From NCBI GenBank assembly GCA_015680685.1, contig MNCI01037673.1, forward strand, positions 936,509 to 1,000,508: a DNA stretch of 64,000 nucleotides, in the 5' to 3' direction. The translations under genes and the position numbers were made by a program. Below are positions 9,740 to 20,670 of the stretch, piece by piece; position 1 is the first letter of the stretch, and each line of letters opens with the position of its first letter. The notes beneath the pieces are model-generated. The model saw only the letters and a program-made list of their open reading frames with translations. It searched no databases and was not told the DNA's origin. This stretch comes from Gnetum montanum. Lineage: Eukaryota; Streptophyta; Gnetopsida; Gnetales; Gnetaceae.

Positions 9740-11330
9740 CATTCCCATTACATGTACCCAAATTTATGATAATAATAGCACCTAAACCTTAGTATTGTAG
9801 TAATAGTAATTAGAATGATAAAACCTTTGAGGACCCTTTTGATGGATGAGAGCTTCTTTTGATTGGGATGTGGTAGCTTTATTTCTTGGAATAGCATTTG
9901 GCTAAGATGGGGATAATGAAGGTGATTCATCTTATGTATAACATCCAAGCCCACTCTTTTCATGTGGAATTCTTCCTTGTCCTAATACCATCCAAAGGGA
10001 TTCTTTTCCATTTATCAACCTTTCATTCATAAGTTTAACATATGCAATTTCTACTTTAGCCTACTCATAAGGCAAGGTTAGTTTGTCATTCTCAACCCTT
10101 AGGTCTGAGAGTTCTTTAGTAAGATTAGACATTGTTGAATTCAATAAATAAATTTCTTGATCCTTTATATTAACTTACTTATTTAATTTTGAAAAAACAT
10201 TTTGAAAAGATAATAATTCATTAAATAATAAATCAAACCTTTCTTCCTCATTAAGTTCATCATTCAAGGTGTCAGTGTCATCATCTGTGAGAGCGATATA
10301 GATGAGATGTGAATTTTTTACATCGCCTTCCACCTCTTCTTCACTTTTCTTTCCATCATCCCAACATATGTAGAAATTGTTTTTTTTCATCTCTTCATTA
10401 TTTCTATCCTTTCTCTATAACCTATCATTACTAGGACATTCAAAGGCCACATGACCTCTTCCATCACAAACCCAACATTCTACAGAAGAAGAATCAAAAG
10501 TAGAACTTGAAAAATTTTTACCTCTCTCTTTACCTTTGAATGGATTTGATCTCTATTGATTGGAGCTTTTACCCCTCTTCGCTATAAGTCTTTGTAGCTT
10601 TCTTGAGAGAAAGGCTATCTCCTCTTCACTAGCCTCATCTGGCTCATTAGGCTCCTTCTCCTTGGTGACTAATTTAAGGGCAATTGGTAGCTTCTCTTGA
10701 ATAGATCCTTCACTTATGAGATTCATTTCATAAGCAATGAGAACACTTTTAAGTTCTTTAAATTTAAGGATTGAGAAATCTCTAATTCCCTCCATAGTAG
10801 TAACTTTTGGCCTAAATTTTGGTTGTAAGGTTCTAATCATCTTTATTATGACATCGCTCTCCAATAGATCTTTACTCATACCTCTAATGGCCATAACAAG
10901 ATCATTTTCTCTAGAAAAATAATCTTTTATTTTCTCTCCTTATCTCATTTTAAGCTTGTCATGCTCACTTTTCAAGACTAAAAATTTATATTGTTTAACT
11001 ATTGAAGTTTCCTCACACATAAATTTCTTTGGTTGTTTTACATCCAATTACTCTATTAAATTTAGATTTATTCAATGCACAATATAAACAATTTTTAGCT
11101 TTTGAGTCATGCATGAACTTATCTTTTTCTTCTTGTGTCCACAAGTTTTGAGGCTTGATAGTCTTTTTGGCACTATAGATGAACAGTGTGTAGCCTTCGA
11201 GGATGGACTCCCATACTTCAAATTCCATTGATTCAAAGAATCCATACATCCTTACTTTCCAATAGGAAAAGTCAAATACATCAAACATGGGTGGCTTTTT
11301 GTATGAAGTTCTCTTCATTTTTCACTCTTG
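9740..11330 (-). pseudogene. C1 gag, copia/SIRE-like
   Basis: The protein starts near 11318 (MKRTSYKKPPMF.. with FSYWKVRM, WT.EEKDKF, SKAKN..YCALNKSKFNRV), the DUF4219/UBN2 type of copia gag. The UBN2 core continues at 10894-10553 (IRTLQPKFRPKVTTMEGI). An intact zinc knuckle, CWVCDGRGHVAFEC, lies at 10436-10477. An acidic, coiled-coil-like stretch follows at 10390-10175. A second knuckle near 9760 is broken (CYYYHKFGY). Two knuckles flanking a linker recall the SIRE lineage. Stops and frameshifts split it. C2 keeps the second knuckle intact. Confidence 0.75.
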
Positions 11331-11350
11331 ATAATGATGTAGAAGTACCA

Positions 11351-11363
11351 GGCTTCAATACCA
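11351..11363 (-). other. C1 primer binding site (tRNA-Met type)
   Basis: The minus strand reads TGGTATTGAAGCC directly next to the 5' LTR. It differs from the common copia site TGGTATCAGAGCC at three bases. Its position fixes the 5' LTR boundary at 11365. Confidence 0.7.
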
Positions 11364-12000
11364 CTTGAGGAGCATTAAACTTAAAAGGGAGTAACAAATA
11401 AGTGCCTCAAATCAAAAATTCTTCAACATAAAGCACACATCAATTTTACATGGTTTCCCAACTTGGGTACTCCACACTCAAAGGATAGATCACTTACATA
11501 CCTCTAAACTTTGTTTTTCTTAAAATGTGATTTCAAGGGTACCACACCCTATACAAGCTCCAAGCTCTACTCTAGAATGATTTGTCATCATGAATCCACT
11601 CAATCCCACAAGGTTCCAACAAGCTTAAAATGTGGTTTTCAAGATCACATAACCTTTACAAATTGAGCTCTACTCTGGAGTGTTGTGACATTGCACCAAC
11701 CACTTAACCTAGCTAGGTCTCAACAAGCTTAATGACAATGCCTTCTCATGAGAAGCACATCAACCCCAGTGAGGTAACAATAAAGAGAAATAAAAATTAC
11801 AAGGAAATGATGTAAGTAATTTTTTGGTCCTTGTACTTTGAGGCACAATATAATATAATCATTATAATAGAACAAATTATGGTATAATGATGTACATAAA
11901 TACAATATAATAAAGTACATAATGATTGCTTGATATTGACACTTGCTTGCTCAAGAACTTGCAAGTGTTTTTATAACCTTATAATGTTTTTGAGAATGAA

Positions 12001-12350
12001 GTCTTCTTATAACCTTGAAGTTTCCAAAATCACCTCAAAATTTGTGCAACGACTATCTAACAGCTAGGGGAGATGTCTTCTTCAAGATTGGGATGTCTCT
12101 TTGCATCAAACTTCCATTCAGGGGAGACATCTCTTCTTCATGGAAGATATCTCTAGGGAGATGTCTTCTCTAGTTCTTCTACACTTCAGCTAAGATGTCT
12201 TCTCTGGTTCTTCTGCACTTCAGCTAAGATGTCTTCTCTAGTTCTTTTGCACTTCAGCTAAGATGTCTTCTCTGGTTCTTTTGCACTTCAGCCAAGATGT
12301 CTTCTCTGGTTCTTTTGCACTTCAGCCAAGACGTCTTCTACTTTTTGGGG
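12001..12350 (-). promoter_or_regulatory. U3 promoter region of C1 5' LTR
   Basis: In minus orientation, AGATGTCT-type motifs between 12350 and 12062 precede GTTATAAGAAGAC at 12001-12013. This is the copy that would have driven the genomic RNA of C1. The motif number is raised here by the 34-bp minisatellite, because each unit contains one motif. Confidence 0.55.
12168..12337. repeat. 34-bp minisatellite, five tandem copies
   Basis: Five consecutive 34-bp units start at 12168, 12202, 12236, 12270 and 12304. Each reads CTCTRGTTCTTYTRCACTTC and then AGCYAAGAYGTCTT. Units differ by only a few bases. The 3' LTR has a single matching unit at about 6541-6585. Each unit contains one AGATGTCTT motif. 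Confidence 0.9.
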
Positions 12351-12712
12351 ACATCTTCTCAACTTTTGAACTTTGCTTCTTGAAGCTTCCTCTTGTTGAT
12401 TTGAATTCTTCTCAAAACTTGGAGCATCCTAATTTTGTTGTAGTATTCTTTTTTACCCTTGCTCCCACTTTTCTAATGAATCATTTGTCCAAGCTCTCTT
12501 AAGTCCTTGTAGTTCTCACTTTGACATCTTGTTGTAGCTCTCATTCCTTGAGTCTTCATTCATGTCTAAAAACTTCTTGTTATCTTTCCTTTAACATCCC
12601 TTTGTAGATGTCATCTCTTGAGCTCTCCTTCATGTCCTACAAAAATATCACACTCCATAACATTATATATTATCCATTTTCCTTAAGGTTTTGACATACC
12701 AAAAGATCAATA

Positions 12713-12717
12713 GTTAC
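12713..12717. repeat. C1 target-site duplication, right copy
   Basis: GTTAC, partner of GTCAC at 5713-5717. Confidence 0.6.
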
Positions 12718-13405
12718 CTTTCCTTAATAATTTCAACTTCATGATATTCTTTTGTCTTTGACATGATTGTTTAAATTTTTATTTCAACCTATATTTCATC
12801 ATATTCCAATATGTGATGGGTTGATTGTTTTTTCTTTCATAGCCTTGGGACTTCTTTTTCCACCAAGTAGAAGTTATACCTTGGATTTAGCAATAGGTAC
12901 CCTCAAGTTATTTGATACCTCTTCTAGCTCAAAATGCTTGTCAAGAAATTTTAGCCTACTTGAAAAAGCATTGGTATCATCTATATCATTGAAAGTATTT
13001 AACTCAACATATAGAAGTCTAGAAACATCTCTAAACACTCTAGAAAGTCTTGCTTCATCTTCTTCATCAAGCTTGCCAAGAGAAGAATTAGTTATTATTG
13101 TTGAAGTTCTAAAACTTCTCACCTAAAAAATAGGATTCCCTCCCATTGAAATCCATGATTAATGGGCTCTTACACTCCCATAGCAGGATTATCCTTCCTC
13201 ATCATCCACTTTGTCTCTAACAGGCTATGAAACATTTTCATCTAAATGTGAATGTTGATCATCTCTACATGTCTAGATATGTCTAGGATTGGCATTTCTA
13301 TCTACCTTTGAGCTAATTTCATCCAATTGAGCAATCATCAATTGGAAGGTTGACTTCATGCTTTCCATGTCTCTATTCAAAGCTTTCACCTATTTCTTCC
13401 TAGGC
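12718..13405 (-). pseudogene. G1 gag, N-terminal half
   Basis: It begins at an ATG near 13405 (MVPRKK, then a stop, then VKALNRDMESMKSTFQLM), a coiled-coil-like start typical of plant gypsy gag. It continues through 13122-12874 (open for 82 residues) to WNMMKYRLK and LKLLRKG at the C1 insertion edge. The reading resumes at 5712 with KDVKAFHIKIYDLFHQAK, which matches the retrotransposon gag core. Several stops are present. It would have packaged G1 RNA. Confidence 0.7.
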
Positions 13406-13460
13406 ACCATTTTAATTTGACAAAATTCTAAACCAAATCCAAGAAACAATAAAAACAAAA

Positions 13461-13471
13461 ATCTGATACTA
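13461..13471 (-). other. G1 primer binding site (tRNA-Met type)
   Basis: The minus strand reads TAGTATCAGAT, close to TGGTATCAGAG, about 9 bases inside the 5' LTR boundary. This supports the LTR assignment and a Met-tRNA primer. Confidence 0.6.
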
Positions 13472-13480
13472 ATAGTTAGC

Positions 13481-14415
13481 TAGAGCATGTTCACTCCAAT
13501 ATTGAAATCACCTTCCAAACACTAAATTTAGATGTTATGATAAGATAAATGACATTCTAGAAAATAAGAAAACTATCTTTAATTATTCAAAAAAAAATAT
13601 TACAATAGGTTTCCACAACCTACAAAACCTCTCAAAACACTTACATGATGTTATAGAGCATGGGGCTCTACAACCATATAATGGTTATTTTCAATGCAAG
13701 ATATAATCGATCGAGAGACTCTCCCACAACTTGGGACTAAGATCTCAACTTACAAGACTCAAGAGACACTAGGCCAACACTAACTCTATTGACCAAGAGT
13801 AGCAAACACACTCATGCACTTTTCACATGTGCCTTCTTAACATCTCATGAAATCTCACTCACATCTCTTTATGGTTCAAGCACAAAACACAATTTATATT
13901 TATTAACAAAATAATACAAAAACCCTAAAAAATATTCCACAAGATCAACTTAGATTTTTTCTATTATTTCTATCCTTTTCTACCTTCACTTAGCTCTTTC
14001 CAAACTTAGAATGGTAATTTTGGAAGTTTTCCTATCCATTCAAGTTATCTTTGGTCTTTTTGAGATGTCTCCCTGAGAAAATTGTCCATTTGGATGAGAC
14101 ATCATGCTTCTAGCTAAGATGTCTTACACTATAGCTAATATGTCTCTAGATTTGTGAGATGTCTTATTTAACATCTAAGATATCTCCTACTTCTGAGAAG
14201 TCTTATTTGAGACATTTGTCAAACTTTCCACACATCTCTTATAAGCTCTCAACTTAGCATAGATGTCTCTTGTCTTTCAAGAAATCTCTCCTTAGAGCCC
14301 AAATCTCAGACAAGATGATTTCAAGTCCTCCAAGATGTCTCCATGAAGCCCAAAACCTACAAAAACACACACATAGGGAAATAACCAGGAAATCAAAAGA
14401 GGTGTCCCTAAATCA
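13481..14415 (-). repeat. G1 5' LTR
   Basis: About 0.94 kb, homologous to 1234-2192 throughout. It ends CTAAATCA in plus orientation, matching CTATACCA in the partner. It contains an AGATGTCT array at about 14090-14345 and a TATA-like GCTTATAAG at 14238-14246 on the minus strand. Confidence 0.85.
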
Positions 14416-15078
14416 AATGTTGATAATATTAATGGAATACTAAATTTAAAAAAAGCTTGAAAATTATTTCAAAGAAAGTTTTAGAAATATGGAAAAAAGA
14501 GACATAAATATAGAAAAAGCTTCAATTTTACTAACAAAATATTGGAGGTAGAAAACATGATATAATAAAATATCTACATGCAGCATTCTAATATCTATGA
14601 GATTACTAGGCATAACCACTCAATGAGGTTAGGCTCATCTATCAACCCTTTCAGGATTGTGCTTAGCAATCTGAGTACCATGGCTTCAGGTGATGATCCT
14701 TGATTTTTATGAGAGCACTAATTAGTAAAGTAAGAAGGGCATTGCATAATCTCTAAGTTGAAACAAGAATATGGAATAATTAGTAGCATGAAGATAGAAT
14801 ATGAGATGAGAAACATGTATTATTAGAATGTTGTGGAACAAATTTCTTCAAAAGAAAATGGTAATTCTGTAGTCAATATTTGAATGAGCTATTCAAGCTA
14901 CCAATGTTAGTTCTATGGAATTATATATAAGGTTGGTTCAAGTTGCATGAATATTGGACAGATGTATTATACTTAAGATTTATTACAAGTAATGTATTTT
15001 GAATAAGCTCATTTATCTAATAGAACTTTTGGGTTTATACAAACATAATAAAATACCAATATCAGTATCGAGGGATGT
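14416..15078. other. Flank without a recognisable gene
   Basis: AT-rich sequence between G1 and the tandem tRNA-like repeat. No open frame with a recognisable domain and no further LTR is seen. Confidence 0.5.
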
Positions 15079-15405
15079 TAGAACCTTGAAATAATTATAA
15101 TATAGGTACACCCTTAAGATATATAGTATAGTTAGAACTTTATGACTTAGCATTACCTCCTAGAATCAAACCCATGACTTAGAGTTTTCAAATCAAGACC
15201 CTTACCACTAGGCGAAGATCACATTTCAATATTAATATTAAAATTGAATCACACTATTATATTAAGTCCTCAATATTCTTTTTTTAAGCCATATCATTAT
15301 CTTACATCTTTTTTGACATGTAGTAGCTAAGAATTTCTTTGAAAAATTATCCATGGTGTAATTAGAAAAGTTACAAATAAACTATATAAAATGGGAGTGG
15401 GATTT
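15079..15405 (-). repeat. tRNA-like repeat, tandem unit A
   Basis: A unit of about 325 bp whose minus strand carries the A-box-like CCTAGTGGTAAGG and B-box-like GGGTTTGATTC, as at 428-506. The whole unit, including the 'gttagaactttatgacttag' and 'gctaagaatttctttgaaaa' parts, recurs directly after it as unit B. It is a tandem dimer of a SINE-like sequence plus flank. Confidence 0.6.
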
Positions 15406-15500
15406 TGAAACCCTAAAATATTTATAATATAGATATACCTCAAGATATATAGTCTAATTAGAACTTTATAACTCAACATTACCCCCTAGAATTGAACCCA
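15406..15500 (-). repeat. tRNA-like repeat, tandem unit B (left part)
   Basis: Starts the second copy of unit A and stops in the B-box region at ..GAATTGAACCCA, where C2 is inserted. It continues at 52190. The last five bases, ACCCA, are the C2 target duplication. Confidence 0.65.
15496..15500. repeat. C2 target-site duplication, left copy
   Basis: ACCCA, identical to 52190-52194, 36.7 kb away. Joining the flanks across it rebuilds an uninterrupted copy of the tRNA-like unit. Confidence 0.85.
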
Positions 15501-15673
15501 TTGTGGATCTTCTGGTATGCTAAAACATTAAGAGAAATGAAAAATAAGGTTATTTGTATGTTTGTGTGATTGTTGTGTTTGCAAAACAAGAACTTGAAAT
15601 AAGATAAGAAGGCTTGCAAAAGTTTAAGATCATGAACAACGAACAAAGAATTCAAAATGTAAAGGGAGCTAAA

Positions 15674-15975
15674 GAAAGACATCTCCAAGAAATAGTAGAC
15701 ATCTTGGTAGAATTGAAGGTAGTACAGGAGAGGATGTCTTTACAAAATAGCAGATGTCTTTCTAGAAAGAAAGAAATCTTTCATCAGAAGAAGAAATCTT
15801 TCCAAAATGAAGGACTATTGTAGAAAGACATCTTTCATCAAAAGAATACATCTTTCTAGAATGGAGGGTCGATCCAGAAAGGTGTCTCCATCTCGAAGAA
15901 GACGTGTTTTGTAATCGTTAACTAGCTATTGCATCAATTCTAAGGTGATTTTAGAAACATATTGGCTATAAGAAG
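15674..15975 (+). promoter_or_regulatory. U3 motif array and TATA box of C2 5' LTR
   Basis: About ten AGACATCT/AGATGTCT-like motifs and related AAATCTTT variants between 15674 and 15905, then GGCTATAAGAAG at 15964-15975. The layout is the same as in C1. Confidence 0.55.
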
Positions 15976-16576
15976 ACTTCATTCTCATTGGAAAAATAGA
16001 AAGAATTGTGTACTATCTATTGTAATCATTTGGCAATCATTATAATCATTGTTGCTCCTCATTGTACAATTATTTGTCTATTGTAATTGGACAAAGTGAT
16101 CTATGCCTCAAAGTGCAATGATCACCAAACTTAGTTGCATTCTTTCCTTGTGATTGTTGTTCTCTATTGTTGCCCTAAGGGGTTGATGTGCTTCTTGTGG
16201 GAAGGCATCTTGCTTGAGCTTTTCAGGATCCTAAGGAATTAAGTGTTGGTGTAGTGCCACAACACTCTAGAGTGGAGCTCAAGTTGTAAAGGTTGTGGGA
16301 TCTAGGAAACAACATTCTAAGGTTGTCAAGACCTTGTGGGATTGAGTGGATTCATATCATCAAATCACTTCATTACGGAGCTTAGAGCTTGTACAAAGTG
16401 TGGTATCCTTCAAACCACATTTAAGAGCAACAAAGTCTAGAGGTGTCCTTACAAACTACCCTCTTGAGTGTGGACTACCTAAGTTGGGGAATCACATTAA
16501 ATTTGGAGTATGTGCTTTGTTTCAAATAATTTTAATTTATGGACCTTATTCATCCCCATGCACCCCCTCCCCTCCC

Positions 16577-16577
16577 N
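16577..16577. other. Single-N assembly join
   Basis: One N replaces the end of the 5' LTR, the primer binding site and the N-terminal part of gag, judged against C1. The true missing length is unknown. Confidence 0.7.
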
Positions 16578-16599
16578 TTGGGAGTCCATCCTAAAAGGC

Positions 16600-18250
16600 T
16601 ACACTCCACCCATGGACAACTCCACTGACATCATCAAGCCCATAAGAGGAGAAAGATAAGTTCATGTTCAATTCAAAAGTAAAGAATTATTTATATTATG
16701 CTTTGAATAAATCTAAATTTAATAAAGTATCAGGATGTAAAATAGCCAAAGGAATTTTTTAAACTTTAGAAGTTACTTATGAAGGAACCTCTATTATTAA
16801 GCAATCAAAATTGTTAGTTTTACCAAGCGAATATGATAAGCTTAAAATGAGAGAGGGTGAGAAAATAAAAGATTAATTCTCTAGAGTAAATGATATCATT
16901 CTAGCTATTAGAGATACTACTAAATATTTTCTCAAAAGTGATCTCATCATCAAAATAATCAGAACTCTTTAACTAGAGTTCAAACTAAAGGTCATGGCTA
17001 TGGAAGAAATCAAAGATTTCTCAAAGTACTCTCATTTCTTATGAAATGAATCTCATAAGCAAAGGAGCCATCCAAGAAAGATCCATTACCCCAAAGAGTA
17101 CCTCCAAGGAGAAGGAGCTCAATGAGCAGGATGAGGGTAATGAAGATGAGATTGCTTTTCTCACTAGGAAGCTACAACAACTGATATCAAGAAGGAACAA
17201 TGGAACATATTAGCAAAGATCCAATTAGTTCAAGGGTAAAGAAAGAGGTAAAAGTTTTTTGAGTCCTAACATAGATTTCTCTTCTATATAATGTTGGATT
17301 TATGAAGGAAGAGATCATATGGCCTTCAAATATCCTAGTAATTTAAAGTTGTAGCCCAAGAAAAAATCCAATGATGAAGTAAAGAAAACCAACTTCTATA
17401 CAAGTTGGGATGATGGGAAGCAAAGTGAGAAAGAAGTGGAGGATTATGCAAAAAATTCACATCTCATTTGCATGGCCCTCACTAATGATGATGTTGATTC
17501 ATCATATGATGATCTTAATGATAAACAAATGTTTGATCTTTTATGCAATGAGCTTTTTTCATTTCATAGTCTTTGAAATAATTAAATAAACAAGTCAAAT
17601 CTAAGGATCATGAGATATCTTTGTTAAATTTGACTATTTTTTATCTTACTAAACAACTCTCAAACCTAAGGGCTAAGAACAAAAAGCTACCCTCATCTTT
17701 AGAATAGGTCAAAGTGGAAGTACAAAATGTCAAATTAATAAATGAAAGACTGGCAAAGGAAAAGGAATCCCTTTGAATGTTACTAGGACAAGGAAGAAGT
17801 CCACATGACAAGAGTGGTTTGGGATGCTACACACGAGAGCAGTCACCTTCAATAAACCCATTACAATTGAATAATCCTCTAGAAGAAAAAGCTAGTACAT
17901 AAAAATCAAAGGAAGCATCCATTTATCAAAAAGGTCCTAAATGGGTTGATTATCCTACTCTCTCATACTATCATAGGAGGATTAGGTGCTATTATTGTCA
18001 CAAGTTAGGGCATAAAAAATGGGATTGCAACCTTAAGTATTATCATATAAATAATTGGTCATATCATAGGACAACTTGGTCTTATCAAAATGGACTAAGA
18101 AAGGATTTTTTGCAATATCATAAGGGGGATCAAATATCAACTCAAAAGACTAGAGAATTAGGAAAGAATGGAGAATTAAAAGGTAAGAATAAAGGAATCA
18201 TGAGACTCTTATCAACAAATTTGTTAGAGGAAGCCAAGTCTTGGATATTG
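16600..18250 (+). pseudogene. C2 gag, copia/SIRE-like
   Basis: It lacks the first part seen in C1 and begins around the DKFMFNSKVKNYLYYALNK stretch near 16660. The UBN2 core continues (EYDKLKMREGEKIKD, LIIKIIRTL). The first knuckle near 17290 is degenerate (CWIYEGRDHMAFKY). The second is intact, CYYCHKLGHKKWDC, at 17987-18028. Between them is an acidic stretch with NSHLICMALTNDD and a leucine-rich, coiled-coil-like part. Several stops and frameshifts. Knuckles flanking a coiled linker fit a SIRE-like copia gag. Confidence 0.7.
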
Positions 18251-18427
18251 AAGAAGTTTAGTTGAGAAGAGAATTCTCAAAAGAGGAAACTCTCTCTCTC
18301 TATCCATCTAAATATCATTACTTTTCGATAGAATAGCAGGTAAGTAAAGGTAAGTTTTTTTCTTTTGCAATTTTCATTAAGACTATCGTCCATTGGCAGC
18401 CTTTCCCAAATCCTATAATATTTTTGT

Positions 18428-18605
18428 AAAGATGTCTTCAAAAAATCAAATACATCTACCAAAAGACATTTTCTAATGAGCAAAGACATCTCTCTAAGTT
18501 TTCATGTCTTACAGGAAATACATCTATTGTGTATGAATGATGTCTATTGTGATTTTAACTTATGGGAAAGATGTCTTCCTTTTGAAAAATACATCTTCTT
18601 TTTCA
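18428..18605 (+). promoter_or_regulatory. Candidate internal promoter array of C2 ORF2
   Basis: At least six AGATGTCT/AGACATCT-type motifs lie in the 260 bases before the ORF2 start codon at 18685. The position matches 9148-9348 in C1. The C1 TATA box (CTATAAAAG) corresponds here to CTATTACAAT near 18630, so the TATA has decayed in C2. Confidence 0.45.
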
Positions 18606-18684
18606 TTCAAAGCCCTCATTAACCAACACTATTACAATCAAAATCCCATTTCTTTATCAAATTCTTTCATTTTATTCCACAAAG

Positions 18685-19661
18685 ATGACTAGGACTCCAC
18701 CATCAACAACGATTTTTCCAAAGATGACCCACAAGAAGGTTGGAACACCTGGAGCAAAGAAGAAATCTAGAGGGAGTTCCAATAGTGCACCACCCACTTA
18801 CACACCACAATTATATAGTACAAGCACACAACATAGGTTTGAGGCTACTAAAACCATAATCATCATTACTGAATACTCTGTCTTTCCGTGCTCATAGACA
18901 AGATGCATTAATGGATTATTTCAAAGCTTTGAATTGGGGCACCTTCATTACAATGAATTTTCTAGTTCCTAAAGTTTTAATTAGGGAATTATATTGCAAT
19001 ATTTTCATTACAAATGTTGTTGTTGGAGCATTTACTTACATGGTTGGGGGTATACTTGTCGAGGTCTCTCCCCAAGTTGTGAATTCAATCCTTGGGATCT
19101 CCAATCTTAATGTCTTCCAAGTAACCATTGATTCCATGTAGGACATCTATTCTAATGATATCATGCCCATTGCATATGATGAATTTTATAATGTATTGTT
19201 TGGAAAATACGTTACATTTGAAAGAGGCGATTTTGAAAGGAGCCTAATGACTCCTAATGCTTCCATCTTGTCTCTTATTGTATTATATAACATTATGGTT
19301 AAAATGGGAAGTTACAGTTATGTACTACCATCCCAAGCCTATGTGCTTTATTTTCTTCTCACAAGATTGCCATTATATTTAAAGCATACACTCTGTTAGG
19401 ACATCCTGAGTCTATTTTCCAAGAAAAGAATCCTTAGGCATCCCTATCTCATTAGCCTATTGATCCATTAGAGGGATGTACCTATTTCAAAGATGCCTTT
19501 ACTCAAAGACAAGAGGAGTCTCACTGAATATGTTGAGAAGAGGGATCTTTCACATGTGACTGAAGTAGGACCTAGCACCAAATTGCAAAAGAAAAAGAAG
19601 GAAGCATCTCCATAACTGAGAAGATCAAAATCCACGAGTGCCTAGATCTGTTCATCACTAA
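18685..19661 (+). pseudogene. C2 ORF2, N-terminal and core part
   Basis: Starts MTRTPPSTTIF and runs about 70 residues to a stop, then resumes at 18911-19141 (MDYFKALNWGTF, VPKVLIRELYCNI, VNSILGIS) and 19163-19399 (MPIAYDEFYN, SQAYVLYFLL). A later frame gives PYLISLLIH and PISKMPLLKDKRS. The order FYxN / VNxxLGI / AYVLYFLL / PYLI resembles the plant 'putative plant transposon protein' region of many retroelement ORFs. Function is unknown. The same blocks occur in C1. Broken by stops, and cut at 19662-19667 by X. Confidence 0.6.
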
Positions 19662-19666
19662 AGAAG
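19662..19666. repeat. AGAAG flanking repeat of X, left copy
   Basis: AGAAG, identical to 50035-50039. The inserted segment begins TGATAAG and ends TTAACA, i.e. TG...CA. Alignment of both C2 pieces to C1 places the break here. Confidence 0.5.
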
Positions 19667-19699
19667 TGATAAGCTAGGAAAAATTTGGTGTTGGATACC

Positions 19700-20670
19700 T
19701 TTAATAATTATCTTTCATTGTAGATATTGTTACCTTGTCTGTGACTAATCCATGAGTCATATCCTATGGAGGGACAATTCAAAAGTTAAAAGATCATCAA
19801 GACAATAAATAGTTAGAATCAAATCCAAACAAATTTTACAAGTGTCACTCATAAGCAAAAACATGAATCTTTAGCCTAACTTCTAATCACAAGTTCAAGA
19901 ATGAATATTTATGATTAAATTAAATTAAAATCATAAATATATAGATTACAAAGATTACAAGGGAGACTTTACCTAATCTATGATTTTGCCATACTATTTC
20001 CACAGTGCAACCACCTTGATAGCCCAACAATGAACTCTAATTGTCTATAGTTGCCACAAAGCTTAACAAATCCTTACTTAACAATTATTCAAAGGGAATT
20101 GGACTTCAACTTTACATGGATTTACTTGGGTATCAATTCTAGGTGTCCCTTTGCTACCCATTGGATTATCATTGGGTTGCATACCTTTGGTGCCCACTAG
20201 GTGCACACCTCAATACAAAGTGAAATAGCTTATTTATACTTTATAATGTCACAAAAATAAGTATTTTAATAATATAATGATACAAAAGAATCCAATTTTG
20301 ACATCCTTGGTATCTCAATTTAGCATGGAATCTTCATAACCCACATCTTCATCGTATGTGATGTTCCACATTTTCTTCATCATAGTTGGCTCCTACCTTC
20401 TTGTTGTCATTTTCCAAAAGTGGTCTGATGCCACACAAAGGAAAAAAAATTCAATGAAATGAGGTTGGAAAATTTTCATGTGTAGTAGCCTTGGATTTCT
20501 ACATTAATGACCCTTGGGAAACCTACAACAAAATAATTTTTGAAGTGAAGCAAAAATCATGTTTTTTGTAGATGCCAAAATTTGTAATAGCTTTTGCATT
20601 ACCTTCTCCAAAACAATAACTATGCACAACATCATTGGGAAATATTTTTTCAAGGTTTCCCCAAAAAGAA
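19700..20670. other. X, left non-coding part
   Basis: No recognisable coding sequence. A minus-strand TATAAATAAGC lies near 20230-20245 and a TGGCATCAGACC near 20430; either could be a relic of an LTR promoter or primer site, but they do not form a consistent layout. Confidence 0.3.

Larger units (their letters stand above)
5718..12712 (-). mobile_element. C1: non-autonomous copia-like LTR element with gag and ORF2, no pol
   Basis: A 7.0-kb element with LTRs at 5718-6960 and 11365-12712, a tRNA-Met primer site at 11351-11363 and a purine tract next to the 3' LTR. The internal region holds a UBN2-type gag with zinc knuckles and a second ORF of the plant 'putative plant transposon protein' style. 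I see no protease, integrase, reverse transcriptase or RNase H. It must have relied on another copia element's enzymes. It is inserted in the gag of G1. C2 (15501-52189) is a second copy in the opposite orientation. Confidence 0.85.
11365..12712 (-). repeat. C1 5' LTR
   Basis: 1348 bp, the partner of 5718-6960. It is about 105 bp longer, with most or all of the excess explained by five tandem copies of a 34-bp unit at 12168-12337. The TATA-like box is at 12001-12012 and the motif array at 12062-12350, in the same order as in the other copies. Confidence 0.88.
1234..14415 (-). mobile_element. G1: degenerate Ty3/gypsy LTR retrotransposon
   Basis: Two directly repeated LTRs (1234-2192 and 13481-14415) enclose, in minus-strand order, gag, protease, reverse transcriptase, RNase H and integrase remnants. 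A tRNA-Met-type primer binding site lies next to the right-hand (5') LTR. The element once encoded its own copying machinery but is now full of stops and frameshifts, and its gag is split by C1. The integrase C-terminal style and Met primer resemble chromovirus-type gypsy elements, although I could not see a chromodomain. No clear target duplication was found (GATAT on the left, AATGT on the right). Confidence 0.85.
15501..16577 (+). repeat. C2 5' LTR (3' edge lost at a single N)
   Basis: Matches 51129-52189 and, inverted, the C1 LTRs. It contains the motif array (15674-15905), the TATA-like GGCTATAAGAAG at 15964-15975 and the U5 landmarks. The last 20 or so bases found in the other copies (..CTAAGTTCAACGATCCT), and the primer binding site, are missing at the N at 16577. 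Confidence 0.85.

Noticed and set aside
12168-12337. CRISPR-like array
   Set aside because: The units are contiguous 34-bp repeats without unique spacers, inside an LTR of a plant retroelement.
20428-20440. TGGCATCAGACC on the minus strand as a primer binding site
   Set aside because: There is no matching LTR on the correct side, so it is probably fortuitous or a relic.
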